Made by a program: the position numbers and the translations under genes
Notes under the pieces: generated by a model
Databases searched by the model: none
What the model saw: only the letters and a program-made list of their open reading frames with translations
What the model was told of the DNA's origin: nothing
Shown: positions 57,052-64,000 of the stretch, piece after piece
How positions within the stretch are numbered: the stretch's first letter is position 1
Layout of the letters: the number at the start of each line of letters is the position of its first letter
Assembly (NCBI RefSeq): GCF_006352475.1
Contig: NZ_VCMZ01000001.1
Location: 2,108,001 to 2,172,000 of the forward strand
Direction of reading: 5' to 3'
Source: Acinetobacter pullicarnis
GTDB lineage: Bacteria > Pseudomonadota > Gammaproteobacteria > Pseudomonadales > Moraxellaceae
DNA: 64,000 nt

Positions 57052-57430
57052 TGATATTTTAGACAATATGAATTACCCATCGGAACGTTAAAGCGTGCAA
57101 AAAATTATAAAAGAAAGCTAAGCCGAAGACCATCTATCAATACTCTGCTAAGCAAACGGTTGAACTCAATATGCCTAAACAGTATTTTTTCATTCAAGGC
57201 AAAACACAAAAAATTAAGTCTTGATGCCATAGCAAGTGTCAAAAGTTGCACAAATTATTGGGGTGAATTTTGTTGTAATACATGCAAAAGATCAAAAGCG
57301 ATGGCGTTTTATCATCGGTTTGGCTTTATTTATTTAACAACCAATCCACTAACATTTTGAATCCCTGAAAATGTCCCGATTATAAACAGCGATCGACTTT
57401 AGACTCATTTTCCCTTTATATTTTAAAAAC
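57052..57430. other. Intergenic region holding a GNAT remnant and the edge of a tandem duplication
   Basis: 379 bp. It carries the TetR promoter, a frameshifted GNAT acetyltransferase fragment on the plus strand (listed separately) and, from 57353 on, the same spacer that separates the two lipoprotein genes. Confidence 0.6.
57205..57360 (+). pseudogene. Decayed GNAT N-acetyltransferase (TacT-like) C-terminal fragment
   Basis: Plus-strand frames read as the end of a toxin-type GNAT protein. LSLDAIASVKSCTNYWG is in one frame, VNFVVIHAKD in the next, then KAMAFYHRFGFIYLTTNPLTF back in the first. The HAKD..A.AFY.RFGF....NPL order is the acetyl-CoA-binding end of DUF1778-partnered GNAT toxins. 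Two frameshifts (about 57258 and 57288) and a missing N-terminal half make it nonfunctional. Its 3' end meets the duplication boundary at 57353. Confidence 0.6.
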
Positions 57431-58792
57431 CTATTTCTGTTCAGTTGCTACATCATACGAACTTTGAAACTCGCTTTTCATTCTCTCATCACTTGTCGAA
57501 GCTATAAATGCTTCCATTTTTTGCTTATATTCAACATGCCCAGCTTTATACATTGCTAAAAGATAGCCCCATTCCCCATAAGGATATTGAGGATCATCTT
57601 TCGGAGCTTCATTTAGATTTTTCTTGATATATTGAGCTAGTTTTTGATTACAGGATCTAATCGCATCTTGTTTACGATTTAATAATTCTAATAATTGGCA
57701 TTTTATAATTTGTTTCACTAGAGAAGGATTTTCAGCGAGTTGTTTTTCATTTAAATCATAAGCTTCTTGATGCATTTCTAAATAAAGATAAATATTCATT
57801 TGTATTTTTTCTCGCTCATATTTATTTTTTATGTGCTCGGTTTCGGATAAAAACCTTCTAAAACGAGGATTACTAACCTCACGATCATTTAGATCTAATT
57901 CATTTATTAATTCTTTGTATTTATCTTTAATCGCCTGATCTTCAGCCGTAATTTTCGGTGCATCGTTTTGTTCTTTAGCGATGTTCTCTTTTTCAAATGC
58001 GCCATCTTGCGCCTTAGAGCAAGATGTACTAAGGAATGAAATACAAACAATAGCCAAGATGAAGTATTTTTTCATTTTGAATCCCAGAAAATGTCCCTAT
58101 TATAAACAGCGATCGACTTTAGACTCATTTTCCCTTTATATCTGAAGAACCTATTTCTGTTCAGTTGCCACATCATAAGAATCTTGAAATTCTCTTTTCA
58201 TTCTTTCTTCTGTTGTCGAAGCTATAAATGCTTCCATTTTTTGCTTATATTCAACATAACCAGCTTTATACATTGCTAAAAGATAACCCCATTCTCCATA
58301 AGGATACTGCGGGTCATCTTTAGGCGCTAGATTTAGGTTTTTTTGAATGTATTGAGCTAGTTTTTCATTACATAATCTAATCTCATCTTGTTTACGATGT
58401 AATACTTCCAATAATTGGCATTTTACAAACTGTTTCTCTAGAGATGGCTTTTCAGCCAGTTGTTTTTCATTTAAATCATAAGCTTCTTGATGCATCCCTA
58501 AATAAAAATAAATATTCATTTGTATTTTTTCTCGCTCATATTTATTTTTTATGTGCTTGGTTTCGGATAAAAAACTTCTAAAGCGAGAATGACTAACCTC
58601 ACGGTCATTTAGACCTATTTGATTAATTAATTCTTTATATTTATCTTTAATCTCCTGATCTTCAGCTGTGATTTTCAGTGCATCGTTTTGTTCTTTAGCG
58701 ATGTTCTCTTTTTGAAAAGCTACATCTTGTACCTTAGAGCAAGATGTACCAATGAATGAAATACAAATGATAGCCAAGATGAAGTGGTTTTT
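57353..58792. repeat. 720-bp tandem duplication (two lipoprotein genes with spacer)
   Basis: The spacer and coding sequence at 57353-58072 repeat at 58073-58792 with a constant 720-bp offset. The spacers (57353-57430 and 58073-58150) are nearly identical. The proteins differ at about 35 of 214 residues. Homology starts at the ATG of copy 1 and ends at the PAAR gene. Confidence 0.9.
57431..58075 (-). CDS. Lipoprotein paralogue 1, candidate effector immunity protein
   Basis: A 214-residue lipoprotein. Signal peptide MKKYFILAIVCISFLSTSC has the lipobox STSC, lipidated Cys at residue 19. The rest is charged and helix-rich, with TPR-like features in the middle (MNIYLYLEMHQEAYDLNEKQLAENPSL) and a conserved tail. 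No named domain is recognised. It is the tandem copy of the lipoprotein just upstream (about 84% identical). The pair lies directly behind a PAAR effector candidate, and periplasmic lipid-anchored immunity proteins are known for type VI effectors that act in the periplasm. Immunity is therefore the leading hypothesis, not shown. Confidence 0.7.
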   Translation of the reverse strand: MKKYFILAIVCISFLSTSCSKAQDGAFEKENIAKEQNDAPKITAEDQAIKDKYKELINELDLNDREVSNPRFRRFLSETEHIKNKYEREKIQMNIYLYLEMHQEAYDLNEKQLAENPSLVKQIIKCQLLELLNRKQDAIRSCNQKLAQYIKKNLNEAPKDDPQYPYGEWGYLLAMYKAGHVEYKQKMEAFIASTSDERMKSEFQSSYDVATEQK

Positions 58793-58795
58793 CAT
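58151..58795 (-). CDS. Lipoprotein paralogue 2, candidate immunity protein coupled to the PAAR gene
   Basis: A 214-residue lipoprotein with signal peptide MKNHFILAIICISFIGTSC (lipidated Cys19), same layout as paralogue 1. Its ATG overlaps the PAAR gene stop (ATGA, 58792-58795), so the two are translationally coupled, as expected of an effector-immunity pair. Differences from paralogue 1 are spread over residues 3-204, with most in the middle (about 59-154). The last 60 residues are nearly identical. That pattern would fit specificity change in a toxin-binding face (inference). Confidence 0.75.
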   Translation of the reverse strand: MKNHFILAIICISFIGTSCSKVQDVAFQKENIAKEQNDALKITAEDQEIKDKYKELINQIGLNDREVSHSRFRSFLSETKHIKNKYEREKIQMNIYFYLGMHQEAYDLNEKQLAEKPSLEKQFVKCQLLEVLHRKQDEIRLCNEKLAQYIQKNLNLAPKDDPQYPYGEWGYLLAMYKAGYVEYKQKMEAFIASTTEERMKREFQDSYDVATEQK

Positions 58796-59646
58796 TTAAT
58801 AAGCCTCGCAGCAGAAGTTAAGGTAAAAGTATGCGTCATATGACTCGGGGTTGTAACCACTGCACTTACATCAATACGAGCCTCATACCCCAACTCTAAT
58901 TCAACTTTAACAATGGATAAATTAGGCTCTGGAAGAATGATACTACACGTACCAACAGGCTCTTTCCCTTTAGTATTATCCCAATAACCTGGTTCACCCA
59001 TTGTTAGTTTTTTAGATAGAATAAATTCAAAAGTCCGGTTTTTCTCTCTAAATATACGAAGTGCTGCAAATGGGAAAACTTTAGCATCAATACTCAGCCT
59101 TGGAGGGACATAAGAAACTGCAACATATAATTTCTTTTCTTTAAGTATATAAGTGACTATAAAGTCACAAGCCCCTGATATTGCTTGTGTTAAAACGCCA
59201 AACCAACCTCTTACATCACTATTATATGGAGTTAATAACGGCTTAAATTTCAAGTAATCAACTTTGTCCTGCTCGATATAGTAAATTTCATATTTACCTT
59301 CATCTTGAGTAAAACTATTTGTTTGATTCTGTTGCCTACTCGTTGATTGTAAATTTGATATAGCAGAAGTCGCAGCCCCACCACTATCTCCAACAACATG
59401 ATTTTGTTGAGGTAGTATCATTGCTCCACACGTAAGCTGATCGCCAACATAAGCGACTGCTTTGTCATCAAAAATAATATGATCATGACTTTTCACAACC
59501 GTTGACCAACATTTGCATTTTGGGCAAAAGTGCCCATCACCGGCACGCACAAATAAATGACCCATCTGAGAACTTCTCATCTGAGTTGAAGGAATCATAC
59601 CGCCATGATCAGTCAAAGCATGATGAATCGCAAAACCTTTAGCCAT
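58792..59646 (-). CDS. PAAR-domain protein with unknown C-terminal domain (putative T6SS effector)
   Basis: A 284-residue protein without signal peptide. Residues about 1-90 are a PAAR-like domain (GDHG-type start, HLFVRAGDGHFCPKCKC, AYVGDQLTCGAMIL) with His and Cys that can bind zinc. A Ser/Gln-rich linker (about 90-115) follows. The last 170 residues are a compact, strand-rich domain (KLYVAVSYVPPRLS, TFEFILSKKLTMGEPGYWDN, IVKVELELGYEARIDVSAVVTTP) that I do not recognise. PAAR proteins sharpen the VgrG spike of type VI secretion and carry C-terminal toxins. No vgrG or tss genes are in the window. It is coupled to a lipoprotein gene, arguing for a periplasm-acting toxin (inference). Confidence 0.75.
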   Translation of the reverse strand: MAKGFAIHHALTDHGGMIPSTQMRSSQMGHLFVRAGDGHFCPKCKCWSTVVKSHDHIIFDDKAVAYVGDQLTCGAMILPQQNHVVGDSGGAATSAISNLQSTSRQQNQTNSFTQDEGKYEIYYIEQDKVDYLKFKPLLTPYNSDVRGWFGVLTQAISGACDFIVTYILKEKKLYVAVSYVPPRLSIDAKVFPFAALRIFREKNRTFEFILSKKLTMGEPGYWDNTKGKEPVGTCSIILPEPNLSIVKVELELGYEARIDVSAVVTTPSHMTHTFTLTSAARLIK

Positions 59647-60007
59647 GATTTATCTCCGATCTATAATGAGTCATGACTCAAAAAGTCTTTAGGGCTTGGT
59701 TGATATTTAAAAATATGAATAGCGAATGAACTGTTAAAAAAGTTATATTTATCAAATTGATGCTCCATATACTTATCATTGTTTTTGGTAATTCTTATTT
59801 TTCATCCTAACGATATAATCCATAATCCCGATGAAGAATGCAAATTTACGCGTATTAAAATCATTTTATATTTTCCCAAAATGCTTTTCTTTTTTATGTC
59901 TTTTTTATTATTTTACAACTGTATCGTCTGATATTTCTTATATCACTCCACTTCTGGTTGCATCGAAAAATAATAATAATTCTGACCAAGCTTTTCTCAA
60001 TCTAGAC
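59647..60007. other. Intergenic region upstream of the PAAR gene
   Basis: 361 bp, AT-rich, between the 3' end of the EamA gene and the start of the PAAR gene. It holds the PAAR promoter and a palindrome at 59667-59680. A 62-codon plus-strand frame here has no ribosome site or recognisable product. Confidence 0.5.
59667..59680. promoter_or_regulatory. 14-bp perfect palindrome upstream of the PAAR gene
   Basis: TGAGTCATGACTCA lies 20 bp upstream of the PAAR start codon. It may be an operator. No known regulator is assigned. Confidence 0.4.
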
Positions 60008-60898
60008 TTAGCCTACTAAGCTTCGGGCTTTAACCGAGTTTTCCATATTCAATGCCACTACCCCAATCAACACAATCGCACCACCTAACATCACCATAAT
60101 TGAAGTTTTTTCATGCAAAATAACCGCAGCCATCAGCATGGCAGTCGGGGGAATTAAATACAGCGCACTTGAAGCACGGCTCACTTCTACATATTTTAAG
60201 ACATAAGCCCATGCTAAATACGCGAGTGCACTTGGGAATATTCCCAATATAAGTACCGCAATATCGACATTCAGTGGCGCGAGCATGAATGCAGTATTGA
60301 GTCCTTTAGCATAGGGCAAAAGAAACAGCGTGCCAAACCATACGGTATAACAGGTCATACTAAAGGGGTCATAATGCAGTGAGTACTTCTTCTGTAATAC
60401 AAAATAAATACTCCAAGACAATGCCGCGCCCAAGACCAATAAGCCATACAGATTCGTAGCTGCAATCCCATGATCGCCCACAACCACCATTGCAGCCCCA
60501 AACATCGCAATCAATATGCAGCCGCAACGCCATAAACTAATTTTTTCTTTTAAAAACCAATAAGCAATCATGGCAGAGAATACTGGGGTGGATTGTGCCA
60601 ATACACTTGCAGCACCCGCACTGACATGCATTTGACCAAGGTTTAACAATAAATGATGCAGCGTCACTGCGAAAAAACCCAAACCTGCCAGTAGCGGAAT
60701 ATCTTTTAGTCTGGGTGGTGTGATTTTTATGGAGATGGCGAGTATAAATAAGAAAGCAGAAGCAATAATAAAGCGAATCAATGCTAAGTGTTCAGGCGTA
60801 TAAGCCTGTAACCCAATTCTGATGCCAATCGGCGAATAGGCCCAACATAGAATGACACTCAGTGTCGCAAACAAAAGCTTCCCTTTCTGTTGATGCAT
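60008..60898 (-). CDS. EamA/DMT-superfamily transporter
   Basis: A 296-residue protein with ten hydrophobic segments in two EamA-type halves (first half FATLSVILCWAYSPIGIRIGLQAYTPEHLALIRFI; second half LLVLGAALSWSIYFVLQKKYS). The family exports or takes up metabolites such as amino acids; the substrate is unknown. I prefer the ATG at 60896-60898, since AAGG directly abuts the earlier ATG at 60907. Single-gene unit. Confidence 0.85.
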   Translation of the reverse strand: MHQQKGKLLFATLSVILCWAYSPIGIRIGLQAYTPEHLALIRFIIASAFLFILAISIKITPPRLKDIPLLAGLGFFAVTLHHLLLNLGQMHVSAGAASVLAQSTPVFSAMIAYWFLKEKISLWRCGCILIAMFGAAMVVVGDHGIAATNLYGLLVLGAALSWSIYFVLQKKYSLHYDPFSMTCYTVWFGTLFLLPYAKGLNTAFMLAPLNVDIAVLILGIFPSALAYLAWAYVLKYVEVSRASSALYLIPPTAMLMAAVILHEKTSIMVMLGGAIVLIGVVALNMENSVKARSLVG

Positions 60899-61169
60899 CT
60901 TTACCATCCTTGTAAACGCTGATCTTATTATTTTAAAGTTTGTCTTTGATCAATTATAAATGTGTGATCTACAGCTGTTTAATCCTGATCTCTATCACTT
61001 TATAGCATTACAGTCGCTCGACCAAGGCCGAAATTAAAAATAAGCCGGAGCCTCAATTATTCTAACATCCTGCTCTTCGAGCGCTCTATTTTAAACCAAA
61101 GTTTGAAATCTTCTTTAAGCCTTATTACTTTCTCATCTCTCCGCGTATTATCATCTTCCAAGTTAGGTT

Positions 61170-61718
61170 TTAGTTTTTTAAAAAGCGCTTTCTCATTTTT
61201 GAGCCTTTTACATAGTCTTCTAATAATGTTGATTCGATCTGTTTATTTGATTTAAAGCGTGTCCAGTTTGTCCCATCCCAACCTTCTGGAAATACTCCAA
61301 AACCGAGCATACAACTATTTTTCTCAAATGGGATGTACATCACCATAACAACAAGACGATAACGTGCATAAACATCCGTTTGAGAGGTTGCGTAGTCTGA
61401 TAAGCGTGCATAAGGAATGTCAAAAGGCTTTAAAAATAAAAAAATGTCTGTATTTTCATTCGACATTATATCTTCAGATATCGTTAAGTCCTCAAACGTC
61501 ATGATATCTGTAGAAGTTTTATTTAAGCGTTTCAGCAGTTGCTCCGTCGCAAATGCTTTGAATTCCATTCGCGTTGCAGTTGTACACTGATCTTTAATCA
61601 TAAAATGCGTATCTTGCATAATAAAATGATTATCAAATGGTTCAATCACTTCTTTTGCAACGATAGACAATGATAAGCTGCTTAAAACCATTCCCAATAC
61701 GAGCGCTTTATAGTTCAC
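61170..61718 (-). CDS. Secreted protein of unknown function
   Basis: A 182-residue protein. I place its start at the GTG at 61716-61718, with AAAGGA 12 bases upstream, giving a clean signal peptide (to about residue 22, near SIVAKE). The mature protein has two Cys that may pair (KDQCTT and NSCMLG). It shows mixed alpha/beta character, and the end is very basic (KMRKRFLKN). No family recognised. It is divergent from the secreted unknown at 61881. Confidence 0.6.
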   Translation of the reverse strand: MNYKALVLGMVLSSLSLSIVAKEVIEPFDNHFIMQDTHFMIKDQCTTATRMEFKAFATEQLLKRLNKTSTDIMTFEDLTISEDIMSNENTDIFLFLKPFDIPYARLSDYATSQTDVYARYRLVVMVMYIPFEKNSCMLGFGVFPEGWDGTNWTRFKSNKQIESTLLEDYVKGSKMRKRFLKN

Positions 61719-61880
61719 TAAACAACATTCCTTTAAATAATAGGTATAAATAGCCATATAATATTGAACACGTTTTAATAAAACAAATACAGCCTAAGTC
61801 TTCGTTATTTAATCATCATTGACTGCCATATTAAATGACTATTCTTGTATTATGCCTATATATCCTAAGAATCTAACGCC

Positions 61881-62648
61881 ATGAAAAAACTCATCCTTTT
61901 ATTTCTATTGAGTATCAGCAGTACAACTTTTGCGAATAATCTGAATAGTGAACAGCAAGAGCAGGTTCAACATATTATTAACTTATTTAAAAAGCATGAT
62001 ATTGATGCGATCAGCCAATCGATCAGCTACCCCTTACAACGTCAATCACCGATTCCTAGCATTGAGAATGCGGCAATGATGAAAAATCGTTATAGCCAAG
62101 TTTTCGATGTGCAATTGAGCCAGACAATTGCCAATTCAAAATTATCGCAATGGTCGAGTGTCGGATACCGTGGGGTGATGTTAGACAGTGGTCTAGTTTG
62201 GTTAGATGGCCCTGAGATTCGCGCGATTAACTACATGAGTCCTGCCGAACAGCAGTATAAAAACAAGATCATTGCTCAACAAAAACAAATGCTGCATCCA
62301 ACACTCAAGCAATTTAAAGACGTTGCCCTACAATTTAAAACAGAGAAATATCAAGTTCGTATTGATCAACTCTCCAATGGAAACTATCGCTATGCAGCTT
62401 GGGCGGCATCAAAGGCTCAGTCCAGCAAACCTGATCTGATCCTCAATAATGGTAGCGTTACCATGGATGGATCAGGCGGTAATCATTTTTATCGCTTTAA
62501 AAATGGTGCCTACCAATATACAGTTTATCGCTTTATCCTCGGTGCAGAAGACATAGACGTAGAACTGGTGGTTGAAAAGAATAGCAAAGAGATTCTTAAG
62601 CAAGCTGGTGAAATTTTGCCATGGGTGATTTTAAAATCGAATCAATAA
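61881..62648 (+). CDS. Secreted protein of unknown function
   Basis: A 255-residue protein with signal peptide MKKLILLFLLSISSTTFANN. The mature part begins with a helical segment (EQVQHIINLFKKHDIDAISQSISYPLQR), as in small NTF2-like periplasmic proteins. A middle strand-rich region and a C-terminal region (GNHFYRFKNGAYQYTVYRFILGAEDIDVELVVEKNSKEI) resemble uncharacterised secreted proteins. No catalytic motif seen. It ends 176 bp before a CRISPR mini-array; no functional link is implied. Confidence 0.65.
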   Translation: MKKLILLFLLSISSTTFANNLNSEQQEQVQHIINLFKKHDIDAISQSISYPLQRQSPIPSIENAAMMKNRYSQVFDVQLSQTIANSKLSQWSSVGYRGVMLDSGLVWLDGPEIRAINYMSPAEQQYKNKIIAQQKQMLHPTLKQFKDVALQFKTEKYQVRIDQLSNGNYRYAAWAASKAQSSKPDLILNNGSVTMDGSGGNHFYRFKNGAYQYTVYRFILGAEDIDVELVVEKNSKEILKQAGEILPWVILKSNQ

Positions 62649-62824
62649 AAAGGTGCTGAACGCATAATCATTTTGACAATCGCCCTTTTTTACCCCAATA
62701 TTTAAAACACTCTTTAACAGCTCAATAAAATCAATGGTTTACAAACAACCTTAAAAACTTGGGGTTCTTGCTATTTTTTAAGTTAAATAGCTGTTATAAA
62801 TAATTTTTTAGCTTTAAACTTACT
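62649..62824 (+). promoter_or_regulatory. Putative leader of the CRISPR mini-array
   Basis: 176 bp of AT-rich sequence immediately before the first, intact repeat. Because the most degenerate repeat lies at the far end, this side is the expected leader and promoter. Confidence 0.5.
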
Positions 62825-62972
62825 GTTCACTGCCACATAGGCAGCTTAGAAAGCTTGAAAAAGTTGTGAACGTTACTCTGCCTACTTCACTGCCACATAG
62901 GCAGCTTAGAAACCCAGCGCCATCTTTAATTGATTGGGTTAGTTGTTCACTGCCACATAGGCAGCTTCAAAT
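62825..62972 (+). CRISPR. Type I-F-like CRISPR mini-array, three repeats and two spacers, no cas genes
   Basis: 28-bp repeats begin GTTCACTGCCACATAGGCAG, the palindromic type I-F form, at 62825-62852, 62885-62912 and 62945-62972. The two spacers between them are both exactly 32 bp. Repeat 1 is intact, repeat 2 has C for G at its first base, and repeat 3 has a changed 3' end (TTCAAAT for TTAGAAA). Last-repeat decay gives the orientation as plus. No cas genes lie in the window, so the array would need a cas1/cas3/cascade set elsewhere or be a relic. Confidence 0.92.
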
Positions 62973-62974
62973 AC

Positions 62975-63004
62975 AAAAAAGCCCCAGCAAATTGCTGGGG
63001 CTTT
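62975..63004 (-). terminator. Intrinsic terminator of aroC
   Basis: A GC-rich stem (GCCCCAGC/GCTGGGGC) with a short loop is followed on the minus strand by a T run, 20 bp after the aroC stop. It also lies directly beyond the last CRISPR repeat. Confidence 0.85.
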
Positions 63005-63023
63005 AACGACGTTTAAATCGCTC

Positions 63024-64000
63024 TTATTTGGGTTCGATTGGATTAAAGGGTGCGATCACATCGGCATTTTGTGCACGGTTACGCATAAAATGGTCCATCA
63101 ATACAATTGCAAGCATGCCTTCCGCGATGGGTGTCGCTCGTACACCAACACAAGGATCATGACGACCTTTGGTCAGTACATCGGTATCCTCACCATCAAT
63201 GTTAATGGTCTTGCCCGGTGTGGTAATACTCGCTGTTGGTTTCAAAGCAATCGCCACACGAATGGTTTGGCCTGAAGAAATCCCACCTAAAATCCCACCG
63301 GCATGATTGGCCAAGAAGCCATCACCGCTCAATTCATCACGGCTGCTGTGTCCAAATTGTTCAGCGACTGCAAAGCCATCCCCAATTTCAACACCTTTAA
63401 CCGCATTAATACTCATCATGGCATGGGCAATATCGGCATCAAGACGATCGAATACCGGTTCACCCCAACCCACTGGGACATTTTCAGCTAAGATTTCAAG
63501 CTTAGCACCACAACTGGTGCCTTGTTCACGCAATGAAGTCACTAAGGCTTCAAAGCGAGGTACCGCATTGAGATCACCGCAGAAAAATGGATTATTCGGC
63601 ACTTCATTCCAATCGAGGGTTTGTGCTTGTTCGTTGCCAATTTGAGTGACATGACCGCGAATCACAATACCAAACTTTTCGGCAAGATACTTTTTAGCAA
63701 TCGCACCCGCAGCCACACGCATCGCGGTTTCACGCGCACTCGAACGACCACCACCACGGTAATCACGGAAACCATATTTATGCGTATAGGTATAATCGGC
63801 ATGACCCGGACGGAACGTCTGTGCAATGTTGCCATAATCTTTGGATTTTTGGTCGGTATTGCGGATCAGCAAACCGATTGAAGTCCCAGTGGTTTTACCT
63901 TCAAAAACCCCAGAAATAATTTCGACCTGATCGGGCTCTTTGCGTTGGGTAGCAAATTTTGAAGTGCCCGGTTTACGGCGATCTAAATCGTGTTGTAAGT
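63024..64000 (-). CDS. aroC: Chorismate synthase, N-terminal part missing at window edge
   Basis: The frame is open to the last base of the window, so about the first 40 residues are outside. The visible part opens [21 protein letters not shown]. The first half includes [36 protein letters not shown] and the second ends in [26 protein letters not shown]. These are conserved FMN/substrate-binding regions of AroC. It converts 5-enolpyruvylshikimate 3-phosphate to chorismate, last step of the shikimate pathway. The TTG at 63872 that opens one frame is internal, not a start. Confidence 0.96.
   Translation of the reverse strand, partial: LQHDLDRRKPGTSKFATQRKEPDQVEIISGVFEGKTTGTSIGLLIRNTDQKSKDYGNIAQTFRPGHADYTYTHKYGFRDYRGGGRSSARETAMRVAAGAIAKKYLAEKFGIVIRGHVTQIGNEQAQTLDWNEVPNNPFFCGDLNAVPRFEALVTSLREQGTSCGAKLEILAENVPVGWGEPVFDRLDADIAHAMMSINAVKGVEIGDGFAVAEQFGHSSRDELSGDGFLANHAGGILGGISSGQTIRVAIALKPTASITTPGKTINIDGEDTDVLTKGRHDPCVGVRATPIAEGMLAIVLMDHFMRNRAQNADVIAPFNPIEPK

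Noticed and set aside
57160-57360. 66-codon frame read as an intact small gene
   Set aside because: Its C-terminal part is a piece of a GNAT protein interrupted by frameshifts, so it is a pseudogene fragment.
59831-60019. 62-codon plus-strand frame, hydrophobic start
   Set aside because: No ribosome site, atypical composition, and its end overlaps the EamA gene's 3' end; likely chance in AT-rich DNA.
63870-63872. TTG as the start of aroC
   Set aside because: The frame continues upstream with conserved chorismate synthase sequence to the window edge.
1-64000. tRNA, rRNA, prophage or complete insertion sequence
   Set aside because: None was recognised on reading through both strands; no transposase, integrase or phage structural gene seen.

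Overview
The window looks like chromosomal DNA from an Acinetobacter-type gammaproteobacterium (Moraxellaceae). The evidence is AT-rich DNA, a cytochrome bd operon with a small CydP-like gene ahead of cydA, a leucine/isovalerate (liu) operon, a lone type I-F CRISPR repeat cluster, and many compact single-gene units. Species cannot be fixed from the sequence alone. No rRNA, tRNA, intact insertion sequence or prophage was seen.

Layout. 1-2.7 kb: the 3' part of a metal-type sensor kinase, a small His-rich secreted protein, tatA, then a deletion scar joining the start of tatB to the end of an AraC-type regulator, then hutD/ves. 2.8-12.4 kb: YheT-type hydrolase, FadL-type porin, histidine phosphatase, Sel1 protein, a LysR regulator divergent from aspartase, azoreductase and an MFS exporter. 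12.5-23.4 kb: two paralogous lipidated subtilisin-type autotransporters bracketing a phytase-like lipoprotein, an NTF2-like protein, an AraC regulator and a MarR/DUF6616-like pair. 23.4-25.7 kb: a very AT-rich 2.3 kb stretch with no convincing gene. 25.7-31.5 kb: ABC exporter, MaoC hydratase, AraC regulator, gcvH, cysK and a methyltransferase. 31.5-34.3 kb: two acyl-CoA synthetase paralogues separated and flanked by small palindromic repeats, one of them interrupted by a 133-bp MITE-like element. 36-43.4 kb: a TetR regulator divergent from liuA-liuB-liuC-liuD-liuE, which takes isovaleryl-CoA to acetyl-CoA and acetoacetate. 43.9-48.3 kb: a universal stress protein and cydP-cydA-cydB-cydX-ybgE. 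48.7-54.1 kb: a chaperone-usher pilus operon (pilin, chaperone, usher, tip adhesin). 54.2-57.1 kb: TetR regulator and TonB siderophore receptor with Fur-like and TetR-like operators between them. 57.1-59.7 kb: a PAAR-tipped putative type VI effector translationally coupled to two tandemly duplicated lipoproteins (candidate immunity proteins), next to a decayed GNAT toxin-like fragment. 59.7-64 kb: EamA transporter, two secreted unknowns, a three-repeat type I-F CRISPR mini-array without cas genes, and aroC, which runs off the end.

The most promising novelty is the PAAR effector with duplicated, diverged lipoprotein partners. Next come the orphan CRISPR mini-array, the nested MITE, the tatB/araC deletion scar and the in-frame hexanucleotide repeat in the usher. 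All functional assignments are by motif recognition; no database search was run.
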